From positions 1-64,000 of the IMG/VR virus record IMGVR_UViG_3300032323_003754: a stretch of DNA of 64,000 nucleotides, one strand, 5' to 3'. Positions within the stretch are counted from its first letter, which is position 1. The number at the start of each line of letters is the position of its first letter. Shown here piece after piece: positions 1 through 7,543 of the stretch. Source of the stretch: a virus. The notes under the pieces were generated by a model. The model did no database searches, was not told the DNA's origin, and was given only the letters and a program-made list of their open reading frames with translations. The position numbers and the translations under genes were made by a program.

Positions 1-2
1 AA

Positions 3-290
3 TTTATAGGAGATGACGGCAGCAAGGATAAAATAACCACTTTGGCGAAAAGTGGAATTCCTTTTAAGTTTTCTAATGCATTTTCTCAATTTCAATACGA
101 CCCAGCAAAAGCGTGTAAGGACTACAAAGGGTGGAGTGCAGGCACAGTATCCATTCTAAACAAAGCATTTAAGATTACATATAATAAAAGCCTAGATAAG
201 CACCTAGCCAATAAGCTTTCATCTTGGTACGGATCAGTAAATGATGATATAGACGCTTTCAGAAAGAAATTTGCTTCGGTTCTTTCGTAG
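3..290 (+). CDS. Unknown protein, 5' end outside window
   Basis: The reading frame is open from the first bases of the window to a TAG stop, so this is the C-terminal part of a longer gene. A TTG at 42 could serve as a start, but about 13 in-frame sense codons precede it (FIGDDGSKDKITT), which argues for truncation by the window edge. The visible part is a mixed-charge soluble sequence with no signal peptide, membrane segment or motif that I recognise. It lies on the same strand as the kinase-like gene at 339 and is separated from it by 48 bases that contain a short palindrome and a TATA-like element. No function can be assigned. Confidence 0.6.
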   Translation, partial: FIGDDGSKDKITTLAKSGIPFKFSNAFSQFQYDPAKACKDYKGWSAGTVSILNKAFKITYNKSLDKHLANKLSSWYGSVNDDIDAFRKKFASVLS

Positions 291-292
291 AA

Positions 293-304
293 GTTTCGCG
301 AAAC
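293..304. repeat. 12-bp perfect palindrome GTTTCGCGAAAC
   Basis: The palindrome lies directly after the stop codon of the first gene. The stem is short and there is no T-run, so a terminator is unlikely. It might be a protein-binding site or chance. Confidence 0.4.
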
Positions 305-319
305 ATAAGTACATTTAGG

Positions 320-336
320 GATATAAAATATAAATT
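320..336 (+). promoter_or_regulatory. TATA-rich late-promoter-like element
   Basis: A run of GATATAAAATATAAATT lies immediately before the ATG at 339. It combines the GATATA and TATAAAT forms seen upstream of many genes in this window and resembles the T4 late promoter TATAAATA. Any transcript starting here would have a leader of only a few bases. Confidence 0.35.
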
Positions 337-338
337 TT

Positions 339-878
339 ATGTCCCTTTTTGTTATAGAGGGAGCTAGAAAATCAGGTAAAACCCATTTCGTTAGTTCCCA
401 AAATTGGATTCCAGTATTTAAATTTGATTTTAACGGTGTTTATACATCATTAAATTTACCTCTTACTGGGGATAAAACACACCACATAGGATTGGGTAAA
501 GAACTAATGGTTCAACAATTAAATAGAGATGGATTTTTACCTGATCTAATGATGGATAGAGGTATTATAACAAATTCAGTTTGGGGTATATTAAATAACA
601 GGGTAACTAAAAAATCAGTTTATAAAGAACTTGATTATATGTTAGATAATGGCCTTTTTAAAAATACATTTTTTTTCCTTATAACAGGTACACATCCAGA
701 GAAAAGGGAAAAAGATGTGTGGGATAAAATGGACGAAAGAATACCAGAAGAAAGAGCACTTTTTCTTGAATTTGCAAATCACCTAATAGAAAAGGGGGTT
801 AATATACAAATCATTGAAAATAGATTTGATGCAGAATCCCTATCTAATTTTCAAACTATAATTAAGAATTTAAAATAA
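339..878 (+). CDS. P-loop nucleoside/nucleotide kinase-like protein
   Basis: Residues 8-15 read GARKSGKT, a clear Walker A motif right at the N-terminus. A DRG triplet at residues 73-75 recalls the DR motif of thymidylate/deoxynucleoside kinases. The length (179 residues) suits this kinase group, which phosphorylates nucleosides or nucleotides for phage DNA synthesis. I cannot identify the substrate, and another small P-loop phosphotransferase is possible. The stop codon overlaps the start of the asparagine synthetase gene by one base (TAATG), so the two are probably cotranslated. There is no Shine-Dalgarno sequence; the leader is A/T-rich. Confidence 0.6.
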   Translation: MSLFVIEGARKSGKTHFVSSQNWIPVFKFDFNGVYTSLNLPLTGDKTHHIGLGKELMVQQLNRDGFLPDLMMDRGIITNSVWGILNNRVTKKSVYKELDYMLDNGLFKNTFFFLITGTHPEKREKDVWDKMDERIPEERALFLEFANHLIEKGVNIQIIENRFDAESLSNFQTIIKNLK

Positions 879-2302
879 TGTGCGGAATATTAATTGCTAA
901 TAACCCATCAGATGAAAGAATAAAATCTATTACACATCGAGGTATAGAATATTCTACCCATTCTGACGAATCGGGTTTAACCCTTGTACATCACAGATTA
1001 CCTATTCAGACTGCAATTGGGGATAAATGGATCCAACCAATAGAGATATCAAAAGACCGCTATCTTTTATTTAATGGGGAGATTTTTAATTATCCCCTTG
1101 GATTTAGCTCAGATACTGAGTATTTAGTAAGTCTTTTTTCGTCCTTTGACTTTTCATCACTTGAAATGTTTAGCGCCATCTACGAGCCTTATATTAAGTC
1201 CTGGGATGGGTTTTGGGCTATATGTCTGGTTGACATGGCCAAAAAGGATGTGTTTTGCTTTACCGATCCCCTAGGAAAGAAATGTCTATACTATAACGAG
1301 ATGGGCGAGATATGCTCGGAGATGAAGGGATTGATTACTCGGGATTCTTTTATGGATAATGGTTTTATGGGAGGTGTGAGAAAATGGGGATATATTCCCA
1401 ATGAGTCTACCCCATTTTTAGACATTAAAAAGATAAAGCCTAATACATTTTATAAGTGGAATTTTTCTTCACCGTCATTCAAGCAAGAATATGGTCCCTA
1501 TTTCGCATTTAAACCATCCAAATTTGCATTTGAATCCGAAGATATGTTATTGGATTGGGTGTGGGAAAAAACTGAAGCAGCGACAAGAAATAGGCTCCTA
1601 AGCTTAGATTATCCTATATCCATATTACTATCAGGAGGATTAGACTCTTCTATTATAGGTGGTCTACTACTAAAGCTTGGCGCTGATGTTAGCTGGTACA
1701 CTATAAATAATGGACCAGATAACGATTATGTTAAGGAGTGTGAGTCTTATTGGGGAATAAAGGTAAATCGACTGGATTACTCAATGCAGGAAGATTCTCT
1801 AAATCTCCCAGATCTCTATTTTAAATGGAACGAAAGCCCAGTAGATCTAGGAAGTGTTATTCCACAGTATCTTTTGTTCGATGCAATTAAAAAAGGCACA
1901 GATACACGCATAGTATTATCGGGTGACGGAGCAGACGAAATGTTTGGTGGATACAGAAGAATTAACGAATATGATTCGCAGGCATCTGATGTTTTTCACG
2001 AGTTAACCTACTATCACCTTCCACGATTAGATAAAATGAGTATGGCTCATACACTAGAACTTAGAAATCCTTTTCTAAACCTGGAGCTTATGCAATTAGC
2101 ACTGTCTCTTCCTTTGGAAATGAGAAGAAATAAAACTATTCTTAAAAAGGCTTTTAAGGGTTTGGTTCCGGATTCTGTAATAGAAAGAAAAAAGCATCCC
2201 CTTAAGAACGAAAAGATAGTAAAAGATCCTATGGAATATAGGATAGAGTCTTTAAAATACTTCGGAGAAGGATTTAATCAATATAAAGAGGGTCTAAAAT
2301 AA
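878..2302 (+). CDS. asnB: Asparagine synthetase (glutamine-hydrolysing), class II amidotransferase
   Basis: This enzyme family makes asparagine from aspartate, ATP and glutamine. The N-terminal glutaminase domain begins MCGIL with the catalytic Cys2. It has HRG at 20-22, HHRLPI near 38-43, FNGEIFN near 65 and an SDTE motif. The synthetase domain carries the PP-loop SGGLDSS near 252, SGDGADEMFGGYRR near 347 and DKMSMAHTLELRNPFLN near 385. All the main catalytic motifs therefore look intact. At 474 residues it is shorter than E. coli AsnB (about 554), and the linker regions look trimmed. It could act on free aspartate or on another carboxylate such as a sugar acid or peptide. It overlaps the kinase-like gene upstream by one base and converges on the RimK-like gene, with a 9-base overlap at the 3' ends. 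Confidence 0.88.
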   Translation: MCGILIANNPSDERIKSITHRGIEYSTHSDESGLTLVHHRLPIQTAIGDKWIQPIEISKDRYLLFNGEIFNYPLGFSSDTEYLVSLFSSFDFSSLEMFSAIYEPYIKSWDGFWAICLVDMAKKDVFCFTDPLGKKCLYYNEMGEICSEMKGLITRDSFMDNGFMGGVRKWGYIPNESTPFLDIKKIKPNTFYKWNFSSPSFKQEYGPYFAFKPSKFAFESEDMLLDWVWEKTEAATRNRLLSLDYPISILLSGGLDSSIIGGLLLKLGADVSWYTINNGPDNDYVKECESYWGIKVNRLDYSMQEDSLNLPDLYFKWNESPVDLGSVIPQYLLFDAIKKGTDTRIVLSGDGADEMFGGYRRINEYDSQASDVFHELTYYHLPRLDKMSMAHTLELRNPFLNLELMQLALSLPLEMRRNKTILKKAFKGLVPDSVIERKKHPLKNEKIVKDPMEYRIESLKYFGEGFNQYKEGLK

Positions 2303-3778
2303 ATAAATTCCACCTAAGGCGTTACCCTTTGATTTAAGTGGTGAATAATCGGATGGTTCTTTAGTTAAAATAAAGGTCTTGCTTGAATCTACTACGAGAC
2401 CAGCCATTTCCATTAAAGCTCTATTAATTAGGATTGGGGTACTCTTGTTTATTCTATCAACGAGGGAGAATTTAACTTTTTTATACACCATTTCTCCAAA
2501 TTCTATATCTAGAAGAATAACCGGTCTTTTGTCAGTTTGATCTCCAACCTCTGCATAGGAGTATTCTATAATTCTGTTGCTATAGCTTTTACCCCCTATT
2601 GTCCAGTTTAGAAATCCATCAACTTCTTCTGAGAAATCAGCATGTAAAGAGCAAGCCAATGCCCCGTTTCCTGTGTCAAGTTTACCTACAAAATTTCCAA
2701 CTCCTTTAACCTCAAACATTTCTCTGAATCCTACCATTTTTCTAGGGTAGTTCCAGTTTTTCTTGTTTAAAATAAAATCTAGGATAATTCCAGTTACATC
2801 TAATCCAGTTGCTGATTCTATGCCATCTGTACCGGGGGAGGCATTCACTTCTAATACGTATGGTTGGCCTGTGTTTTTTTCTAATATGACATCAACACCG
2901 CACCATGAACATTCAGTAGCTTTTGCAGCTTCTATCGCTATATTTTCAATCTCCTCAGGTATTTCAACCGATTCTGCCTGACCACCAAGAGAAACGTTTG
3001 TTCTAAAATCGTTCTCTATCCTATTTCTTCTCATAGAGGCTATGATCGTATAATTATCTCCGTTGTATGAATTTTTGGTACCAACAACATGAATTCTTAG
3101 ATCGTAATCTGCTTCTATTTTTTCCTGCAGTATTAATTCAGTTTGTGGGGAAAGCTTCCATATTGTTTGTAAGGTAGAAAGCATTGATGCTATAGAATCT
3201 ACTTGGAAAACCCCTATTCCTTTTGTACCGCTTAGTAATTTCACTACGATAGGGAATGTTCCCCCCACTTTCTTTACTGCGTTTTCTATATCCTCTTCGG
3301 ATGATACCAAAGCTGTTTTAGGTGTTGATATTCCCTTTTCCTGCAATTTTTGTACAGTATCAAGCTTATCCTCACAAAGAAGAACAGATTTTAAAGAATT
3401 AACAGAGACAAATCCTAGAGATTCTAGCTTTTCAAAGAATTTAACTGCACCTGTAGAGTTAATAGAGGATCTTCTAGCCAATACAACAGTATTTCTAACA
3501 TCGATCTCATACTTATTCTGGCTTCCCTTATTTCTGATAAAAAAGCTTCCGGTCTCGGTTCTTTCTATTTCACCCTGTGATGTATTAATTATGATACACT
3601 TAAAACCTAATGATGAAGATTTTTGCATCATCTTTTTAACCGTAGGGGCTAAAGAATTTTTCTTTGATTCTAACTCAGTTGTTAGAATCACAAGAGATAT
3701 TGGCTTCTTGTTTGGAGCAGGAACTTTGTTAGCTCCGTGGAAAATAAAATCGTCCTCGTTTTCTGTTAGGTGATACAT
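2294..3778 (-). CDS. RimK-type glutamate ligase fused to RimB-like aspartyl protease domain
   Basis: Residues about 120-335 form an ATP-grasp domain of the RimK type, which adds glutamate to protein C-termini. The nucleotide and metal motifs are visible: PIVVKLLSGTKGIGV at 176-190, DLRIHVVG at 226-233, DFRTN at 257-261 and LEVNASPG at 309-316. Residues about 345-475 match the RimB/DUF785 'ATP-dependent zinc protease' family, a retropepsin-like fold, with KLDTGNGALACSLHA at 366-380 holding the Asp-Thr-Gly motif, then KRPVILLDIEFG and VDRINKSTPILINRAL. In bacteria RimB removes glutamates that RimK adds, so ligase and trimming protease appear to be joined in one chain. The usual RimB is a separate protein. 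The gene sits downstream of an acidic protein gene on the same strand, with a terminator between them. The substrate is unknown; ribosomal protein S6 of the host or a phage protein are candidates. Confidence 0.85.
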   Translation of the reverse strand: MYHLTENEDDFIFHGANKVPAPNKKPISLVILTTELESKKNSLAPTVKKMMQKSSSLGFKCIIINTSQGEIERTETGSFFIRNKGSQNKYEIDVRNTVVLARRSSINSTGAVKFFEKLESLGFVSVNSLKSVLLCEDKLDTVQKLQEKGISTPKTALVSSEEDIENAVKKVGGTFPIVVKLLSGTKGIGVFQVDSIASMLSTLQTIWKLSPQTELILQEKIEADYDLRIHVVGTKNSYNGDNYTIIASMRRNRIENDFRTNVSLGGQAESVEIPEEIENIAIEAAKATECSWCGVDVILEKNTGQPYVLEVNASPGTDGIESATGLDVTGIILDFILNKKNWNYPRKMVGFREMFEVKGVGNFVGKLDTGNGALACSLHADFSEEVDGFLNWTIGGKSYSNRIIEYSYAEVGDQTDKRPVILLDIEFGEMVYKKVKFSLVDRINKSTPILINRALMEMAGLVVDSSKTFILTKEPSDYSPLKSKGNALGGIYLF

Positions 3779-3795
3779 CTAAATCTTAATTGTTC

Positions 3796-3804
3796 TATAT
3801 ATCC
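3796..3804 (-). promoter_or_regulatory. Late-promoter-like GATATATAG element
   Basis: On the minus strand GGATATATAG lies about 18 bases upstream of the RimK-like gene start. The same word precedes several other genes in the window at similar spacing. It also lies just beyond the terminator of the acidic protein gene, so the ligase gene probably has its own promoter. Confidence 0.35.
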
Positions 3805-3812
3805 TCGGGAAA

Positions 3813-3838
3813 CAAAAAAGGGATCCTAAGATCCCTTT
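3813..3838 (-). terminator. Rho-independent terminator after the acidic protein gene
   Basis: Read on the minus strand, an 8-bp stem AAGGGATC / GATCCCTT with a TTAG loop is followed directly by a run of T. It lies about 20 bases past the stop codon of the minus-strand gene at 3858-4415. This is the clearest intrinsic terminator in the window. Confidence 0.8.
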
Positions 3839-3857
3839 ATATTGTATTATTTATTTT

Positions 3858-4415
3858 TTAGTTAAAAAATTGATTGAAAGAAGGATTTGCAATAGACTCT
3901 TGTTCTTCCTCTTCGTAATCTTCGGTTTCGTAAGTTTCCTCTTCTTCTTCCTCAGTTAATTCATCGTCTTCTTCGGTCAATTCATCGTCTTCTTCAGTTA
4001 ACTCTTCCTCTTCTTCGGTTAATTCTTCATCCTCGTCTTCTTCCATGTTATACTCATCGATTGTTGATTGGAATTCTTCATCATCCATTTCATAGATATC
4101 AGATCCTTCCTCTTGCTCTTCCTCTTCATTATCGGATTCTTCGTCAGATTCCATATCATCAAATTCCATATCTTCATCATCAGATTCTGAATCGTCATCC
4201 GAATCTAGATCGAACGCTTCCTCTGATCCTTCAGTTTCTTCGTTTTCGTCTTCAATTTCATCATCAGAATCCATTTCTATAGAATCTGCACCACCGTCAG
4301 TGTCCATATCCATGTCCATGTCATCAGATTCTATTTCAGTATTATTGTCTTGGCCAAGTGTTCCTTCAGTGTATTGTTTAGAAAACTCCTCAAAACTTAA
4401 GATCTTTTTTTCCAT
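3858..4415 (-). CDS. Highly acidic protein, possible prohead core/scaffold component
   Basis: The 185-residue protein consists almost wholly of Asp, Glu and Ser after a short ordinary N-terminus (MEKKILSFEEFSKQYTE). The N-terminus resembles the capsid-targeting propeptide of T4 internal proteins (MKTYQEFIAE). Four near-identical seven-residue ELTEEDD-type repeats occupy the C-terminal third, and the chain ends in the non-acidic NPSFNQFFN. T4 has an acidic prohead core protein (gp67), which is the best analogy, but I see no alignable similarity. It could instead be a DNA-mimic or a substrate of the neighbouring glutamate ligase. An exact TATAAATA lies 8 bases upstream of the ATG and an intrinsic terminator follows, so it may form its own transcript. 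Confidence 0.75.
   Translation of the reverse strand: MEKKILSFEEFSKQYTEGTLGQDNNTEIESDDMDMDMDTDGGADSIEMDSDDEIEDENEETEGSEEAFDLDSDDDSESDDEDMEFDDMESDEESDNEEEEQEEGSDIYEMDDEEFQSTIDEYNMEEDEDEELTEEEEELTEEDDELTEEDDELTEEEEEETYETEDYEEEEQESIANPSFNQFFN
3953..4036 (-). repeat. Four 21-bp tandem repeats encoding ELTEEDD-type heptads
   Basis: Four units of 21 bases each (starting at 3953, 3974, 3995 and 4016) encode seven-residue blocks of the type ELTEEDD or ELTEEEE. The units differ mainly at third positions and by D/E exchange. Expansion or contraction in steps of 21 bases would preserve the frame. Confidence 0.75.
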
Positions 4416-4423
4416 TTTTGAAT

Positions 4424-4431
4424 TATTTATA
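4424..4431 (-). promoter_or_regulatory. Exact TATAAATA late-promoter match
   Basis: The minus strand reads TATAAATA here, identical to the T4 late promoter core. It is 8 bases upstream of the ATG of the acidic protein gene. A second TATATAG-type element lies just before it. Confidence 0.5.
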
Positions 4432-4461
4432 TCTATATATCTTTTTCTGCGAATATATTTA

Positions 4462-4716
4462 CTATTCTCCAGGTTCTCCCATTGTAGCAGCTGTCCCGGA
4501 TTCAGTAGCTCCGCGTCCCGGATAATCTATTTTAGATTGGTGTTTGAATATTGCATCGCCGTATCCAACATACTCGTATGGCTTCTCTAATTTTATCTCA
4601 TGGAAAGGGGATCTATCCTCCTTACTCATGTTTTTAGGATTCCATGGATCGTTTATAACTTTTAGAAATTCTTTGAATTCTAAAATTTCTCTCTTTTTAA
4701 CGTCTTTCTGATGCAT
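4462..4716 (-). CDS. Small unknown protein
   Basis: An 84-residue protein lies between the acidic protein and the 230-residue protein on the same strand, with only small gaps on each side. Its N-terminus contains EILEFKEFLKVIND, which loosely resembles the propeptide-like N-termini of its neighbours. The C-terminus is Gly/Thr-rich (GRGATESGTAATMGEPGE). There is no membrane segment. I do not recognise a family. Its position suggests that it belongs to the same virion or prohead group. Confidence 0.6.
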   Translation of the reverse strand: MHQKDVKKREILEFKEFLKVINDPWNPKNMSKEDRSPFHEIKLEKPYEYVGYGDAIFKHQSKIDYPGRGATESGTAATMGEPGE

Positions 4717-4730
4717 ATCGTTTTTTAATT

Positions 4731-5423
4731 TTAGTTTAGTCCTAATAGACCCATTATTCCTCCTCCTATTCCAGTATCACCAGTTTGGGTCTCTGATTTA
4801 GAAGCTTTAGCTATATCTTTTTCGGAAAATCTACCACCTCCAAATATATCTTTAAATGATGTACCTTCCCCACATACTACTCCTTCTATCTTGCGATTTA
4901 TCATTTGTGAAAATTCGGTTGAATTCAAATAGTTAGTAGCGGTTTCCCTAACAGTCGCTGCTGCAGTTCCAAGAATTCCGCTGTTCATGTTAATATCCAG
5001 TCCTAATCCCCTAGCCAATATGTCTATTGCTTTTTCTTCAAGGGTCTCTTTAAGACCATCCGCTATTGCTTGAACCCAATATTTACACGATCCTTGGCCG
5101 AAGTAATCTCCGATTTTTGTAAATTGGATTTGTTCAACTACGTTCTTTGCAAATTCAGTAAAAAATTCGTTATTATCAGGAAGACCCATTTTTTGTAATA
5201 ACCATCCGGCAGCATAGTTTTTCATTCTATCAGTAAAACCGTCCGAAAGGGTTGAACCTAGGCTTTTTATAAGGTCCCAGATTCCTTCATTGATCTCTTC
5301 TACAGTGTTCCCCTTAGATACCATATCATTGTAATGGGCTTCTAATCCCTCAACAAGTCTCAGGTATTGATCGTTGTTAATTGACTCATCTAATTTGAAC
5401 TGAGAATATTTGATAACTTTCAT
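4731..5423 (-). CDS. Unknown protein with capsid-targeting-like N-terminus
   Basis: The 230-residue protein starts MKVIKYSQFKLDES. This resembles the T4 capsid-targeting propeptide, and LDE fits the L/I-x-E cleavage preference of the T4 prohead protease gp21. The remainder is mixed helical sequence with a Gly-rich end (GGGIMGLLGLN). There is no transmembrane signal apart from short Ala-rich stretches. If the analogy holds, it is packed inside the capsid and processed there. No enzymatic motif is visible. A GATATATAA element lies about 20 bases upstream of the ATG. Confidence 0.7.
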   Translation of the reverse strand: MKVIKYSQFKLDESINNDQYLRLVEGLEAHYNDMVSKGNTVEEINEGIWDLIKSLGSTLSDGFTDRMKNYAAGWLLQKMGLPDNNEFFTEFAKNVVEQIQFTKIGDYFGQGSCKYWVQAIADGLKETLEEKAIDILARGLGLDINMNSGILGTAAATVRETATNYLNSTEFSQMINRKIEGVVCGEGTSFKDIFGGGRFSEKDIAKASKSETQTGDTGIGGGIMGLLGLN

Positions 5424-5440
5424 TCCTACATTCTTTTTAT

Positions 5441-5450
5441 TATATATCTC
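5441..5450 (-). promoter_or_regulatory. Late-promoter-like GAGATATATA element
   Basis: On the minus strand GAGATATATA lies 17 bases upstream of the ATG at 5423. It matches the recurring GATATATA element of this window. A divergent copy on the plus strand serves the gene at 5501. Confidence 0.35.
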
Positions 5451-5471
5451 TCCTTAATAATAAAACCCCTA

Positions 5472-5480
5472 GATATATAG
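5472..5480 (+). promoter_or_regulatory. Late-promoter-like GATATATAG element
   Basis: GATATATAG lies about 21 bases upstream of the TTG start at 5501. With the minus-strand copy at 5441-5450 it forms a compact divergent promoter region of under 80 bases. Confidence 0.35.
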
Positions 5481-5500
5481 ACGTAATCAAAATCCACACA

Positions 5501-6106
5501 TTGAAACATATATTCTCTTATAAGGATCTATTTGAAAGCACCTCGGCAGGATCCCAGGATAGGGGTACTGCAGATATATCCCCATTTAAATTTGCTATTA
5601 ATTATGATCCTAGGCTGGGTTATACCAAAAAAGATTTTTCGATGGATCTTATTGAAATTTACAAGGGTATGTCTAAAAGAGAGAGATCTGAGTTAATGAA
5701 TGTCGTTTTTAAATCGGGAGGAATATTTAGAATTTCTGAAATACCAGATCTTTCCCAGGAAACGGTTGATAGAATCATAAAAGAGGTTGAAGCACACCTC
5801 GATAGTAAATCTGTTTATAAAATGCAGGTACTTCCTGATGGATATATTCTTTGCTATGAGGGATTAAAGCATAAGGGTAGATTCTGTGATGTTTATTATT
5901 CACCGACGGAATCCAAGGTTAAAATATCATATACGGATACCTACCCAGAGATGGAAAATGTTATAATTTCTTTGGAATCCTTTAATCCTTCATCGGTAAA
6001 TATAGAATCGGACGATTTCGAATCAACAAAGAATAAGTGTGATAACTTTGTAGGAACTAACCAAATTATAGCATCGAAAGATAGTCCCGATAATTATTCA
6101 CTATAA
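5501..6106 (+). CDS. Unknown protein with capsid-targeting-like N-terminus, TTG start
   Basis: The protein starts at a TTG codon. No in-frame ATG lies nearby upstream, and starting here gives MKHIFSYKDLFES, which matches the N-terminal style of neighbouring genes and contains LFE, an L-x-E site like those cut by T4 gp21. The 201-residue protein is a mixed alpha/beta soluble sequence with no motif that I recognise. It is transcribed away from the minus-strand gene at 4731-5423, and its 3' end overlaps the convergent gene at 6066 by 41 bases. It is likely a virion internal protein, by analogy only. Confidence 0.65.
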   Translation: MKHIFSYKDLFESTSAGSQDRGTADISPFKFAINYDPRLGYTKKDFSMDLIEIYKGMSKRERSELMNVVFKSGGIFRISEIPDLSQETVDRIIKEVEAHLDSKSVYKMQVLPDGYILCYEGLKHKGRFCDVYYSPTESKVKISYTDTYPEMENVIISLESFNPSSVNIESDDFESTKNKCDNFVGTNQIIASKDSPDNYSL

Positions 6107-6794
6107 ATTCTATAGATTTATCCTTAATTATATCAAAGGATATTTCATCCTCTCCTTTGTTCTTTTCTAGATCAACAACGATAAAACAGTGTGACTTTTT
6201 AGAAAAGATGTCAATCTCTTTATTGAAAAAATCATAAATTTTCCTATCAGATTTGGTGTAGCTAGGAATTGGATCCAATAGCTCGCTGAGAAGTAATCCA
6301 ACCTGATCTATATCATCGACCTTTATTATTGAAAAAGCCCAGGAGTATATTTTCATCTTCTTGTCTTTGTTATTTCTCATGATAACAAATCCCTTATCTT
6401 TTGCGAAGATGCCGTCGTTGTGTATTTTAAACTTTATGGATCTTTCTATTTCCTCTAGGTATGGACTTATTTTGTTGAAAAATCCATCCAGTACCTCCAG
6501 GCTACCCTCAAGAATATAATCAATTTCCTCGTCATGCTGGGTTAAAATGGTAAGCTCGTTAATCCTGTCTATTTCATTCTGGGTCATGGACCTCAGAGTT
6601 TTGTCGCTTAGCCTATTGGTCTTTTGGAAGTTTTTGATGTCATTGTAAACCCTGGTTATTTTTTGTATCTGTTCTGAATATTTCTTTTGCCCCAAATCAT
6701 TTTCAACGGATTGCAGGAAATCCATTAAAACATAGTACTTATGCTCAGCATCTACCGGGGTTTGTAAAAACCAATATGGTTGTAAACTCTTCAT
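6066..6794 (-). CDS. Unknown 242-residue protein
   Basis: A soluble, charged protein starting MKSLQPYWFLQTPVDAEHKYY, with helical stretches in the middle third and a mixed C-terminal half. I do not recognise a catalytic motif or family. Its 3' end overlaps the convergent gene at 5501-6106. Its start faces the glycan cluster across a 146-base divergent spacer that contains an AT-rich inverted repeat (ATCAAAAA/TTTTTGAT near 6840-6860). A TATATTATAG sequence lies upstream on the minus strand. Confidence 0.7.
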   Translation of the reverse strand: MKSLQPYWFLQTPVDAEHKYYVLMDFLQSVENDLGQKKYSEQIQKITRVYNDIKNFQKTNRLSDKTLRSMTQNEIDRINELTILTQHDEEIDYILEGSLEVLDGFFNKISPYLEEIERSIKFKIHNDGIFAKDKGFVIMRNNKDKKMKIYSWAFSIIKVDDIDQVGLLLSELLDPIPSYTKSDRKIYDFFNKEIDIFSKKSHCFIVVDLEKNKGEDEISFDIIKDKSIEFIVNNYRDYLSML

Positions 6795-6839
6795 CGTTAA
6801 TAACTATAATATATAACCCAAATTCCCCAGGATTCCTCT

Positions 6840-6860
6840 ATCAAAAAAAATATTTTTGAT
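6840..6860. repeat. AT-rich inverted repeat in the divergent spacer
   Basis: ATCAAAAA and TTTTTGAT flank a five-base centre in the 146-base spacer between the minus-strand gene at 6066-6794 and the glycan cluster. Both flanking genes start away from it, so it is not a terminator. A regulator site or intrinsic bend is possible. Confidence 0.35.
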
Positions 6861-6940
6861 TTTTGGAAACTTTCCCTAAAAAGACTGCTAAGATTGTTAT
6901 CCTATAACATCCTGGGTTATGAATATATCTATAGTATCTT

Positions 6941-7519
6941 ATGAGCCCCTTTCTTATAATAGCTTACTACACTACAGGAAACCATTACGAAGATCTCTCG
7001 GAAAATCTTAAAAAATCTTGTAACGATTTTAATCTCCCCCTGGTTTTAAAGCCAATCCAAAACCTAGGATCCTGGGAAAAGAATACACACTATAAGGCAG
7101 ACTTCATTTATGAGTGTCTCAATACGTATAATCAAAACCTAGTTTATGTGGATGTTGATGCAGTCTTTAGAAAATACCCAACCCTCTTTGGAGAATTAGA
7201 TTGTGATATTGCATTCCGGACAGAGAACTTTAAATGGAGAAAGAACGAGGCTTTAAGCGGTACTATATTTCTAAATAATAACGATAAGGTAAGAACCCTA
7301 GTTAAAAATTGGATTTCTATAAACGAATCTACCCCTGCTGTTAGAAATTCCCCCATGACCTGGGAACAAGCTAATATGCAAAAGGCAGTTCAATTTGACC
7401 GGGGTATTAATTATTATAATCTCCCACCGGAATACACGTACATCTTTGATCACACTAAAAGAATGTACCCAAATATAGAACCAATCATTGAGCACTTTCA
7501 GGCATCTAGAAAGATCTGA
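6941..7519 (+). CDS. GT-A fold glycosyltransferase-like protein
   Basis: The 192-residue protein resembles the nucleotide-diphospho-sugar transferase group. The stretch NLVYVDVDAVF carries a DxD motif at 71-73, which in GT-A enzymes binds the metal and nucleotide sugar. ALSGTIFLNNN, which follows, resembles the acceptor-side strand of such enzymes. It is short for a complete transferase but has no obvious break. It is the first gene of the plus-strand glycan cluster and is followed after 24 bases by another transferase-like gene. The donor sugar is unknown. Confidence 0.65.
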   Translation: MSPFLIIAYYTTGNHYEDLSENLKKSCNDFNLPLVLKPIQNLGSWEKNTHYKADFIYECLNTYNQNLVYVDVDAVFRKYPTLFGELDCDIAFRTENFKWRKNEALSGTIFLNNNDKVRTLVKNWISINESTPAVRNSPMTWEQANMQKAVQFDRGINYYNLPPEYTYIFDHTKRMYPNIEPIIEHFQASRKI

Positions 7520-7527
7520 TATATAAA
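7519..7527 (+). promoter_or_regulatory. Late-promoter-like TATATAAA element
   Basis: TGATATATAAA overlaps the stop codon of the preceding gene and lies about 17 bases upstream of the ATG at 7544. The rest of the leader is almost pure A. Confidence 0.3.
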
Positions 7528-7543
7528 AAATAATAAAAAAAAA

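Noticed and set aside
4061-4282. Plus-strand open frame opposite the acidic gene
   Set aside because: It is the antisense of a Glu/Asp-rich coding region, which lacks stops on the other strand by composition; no plausible protein character.
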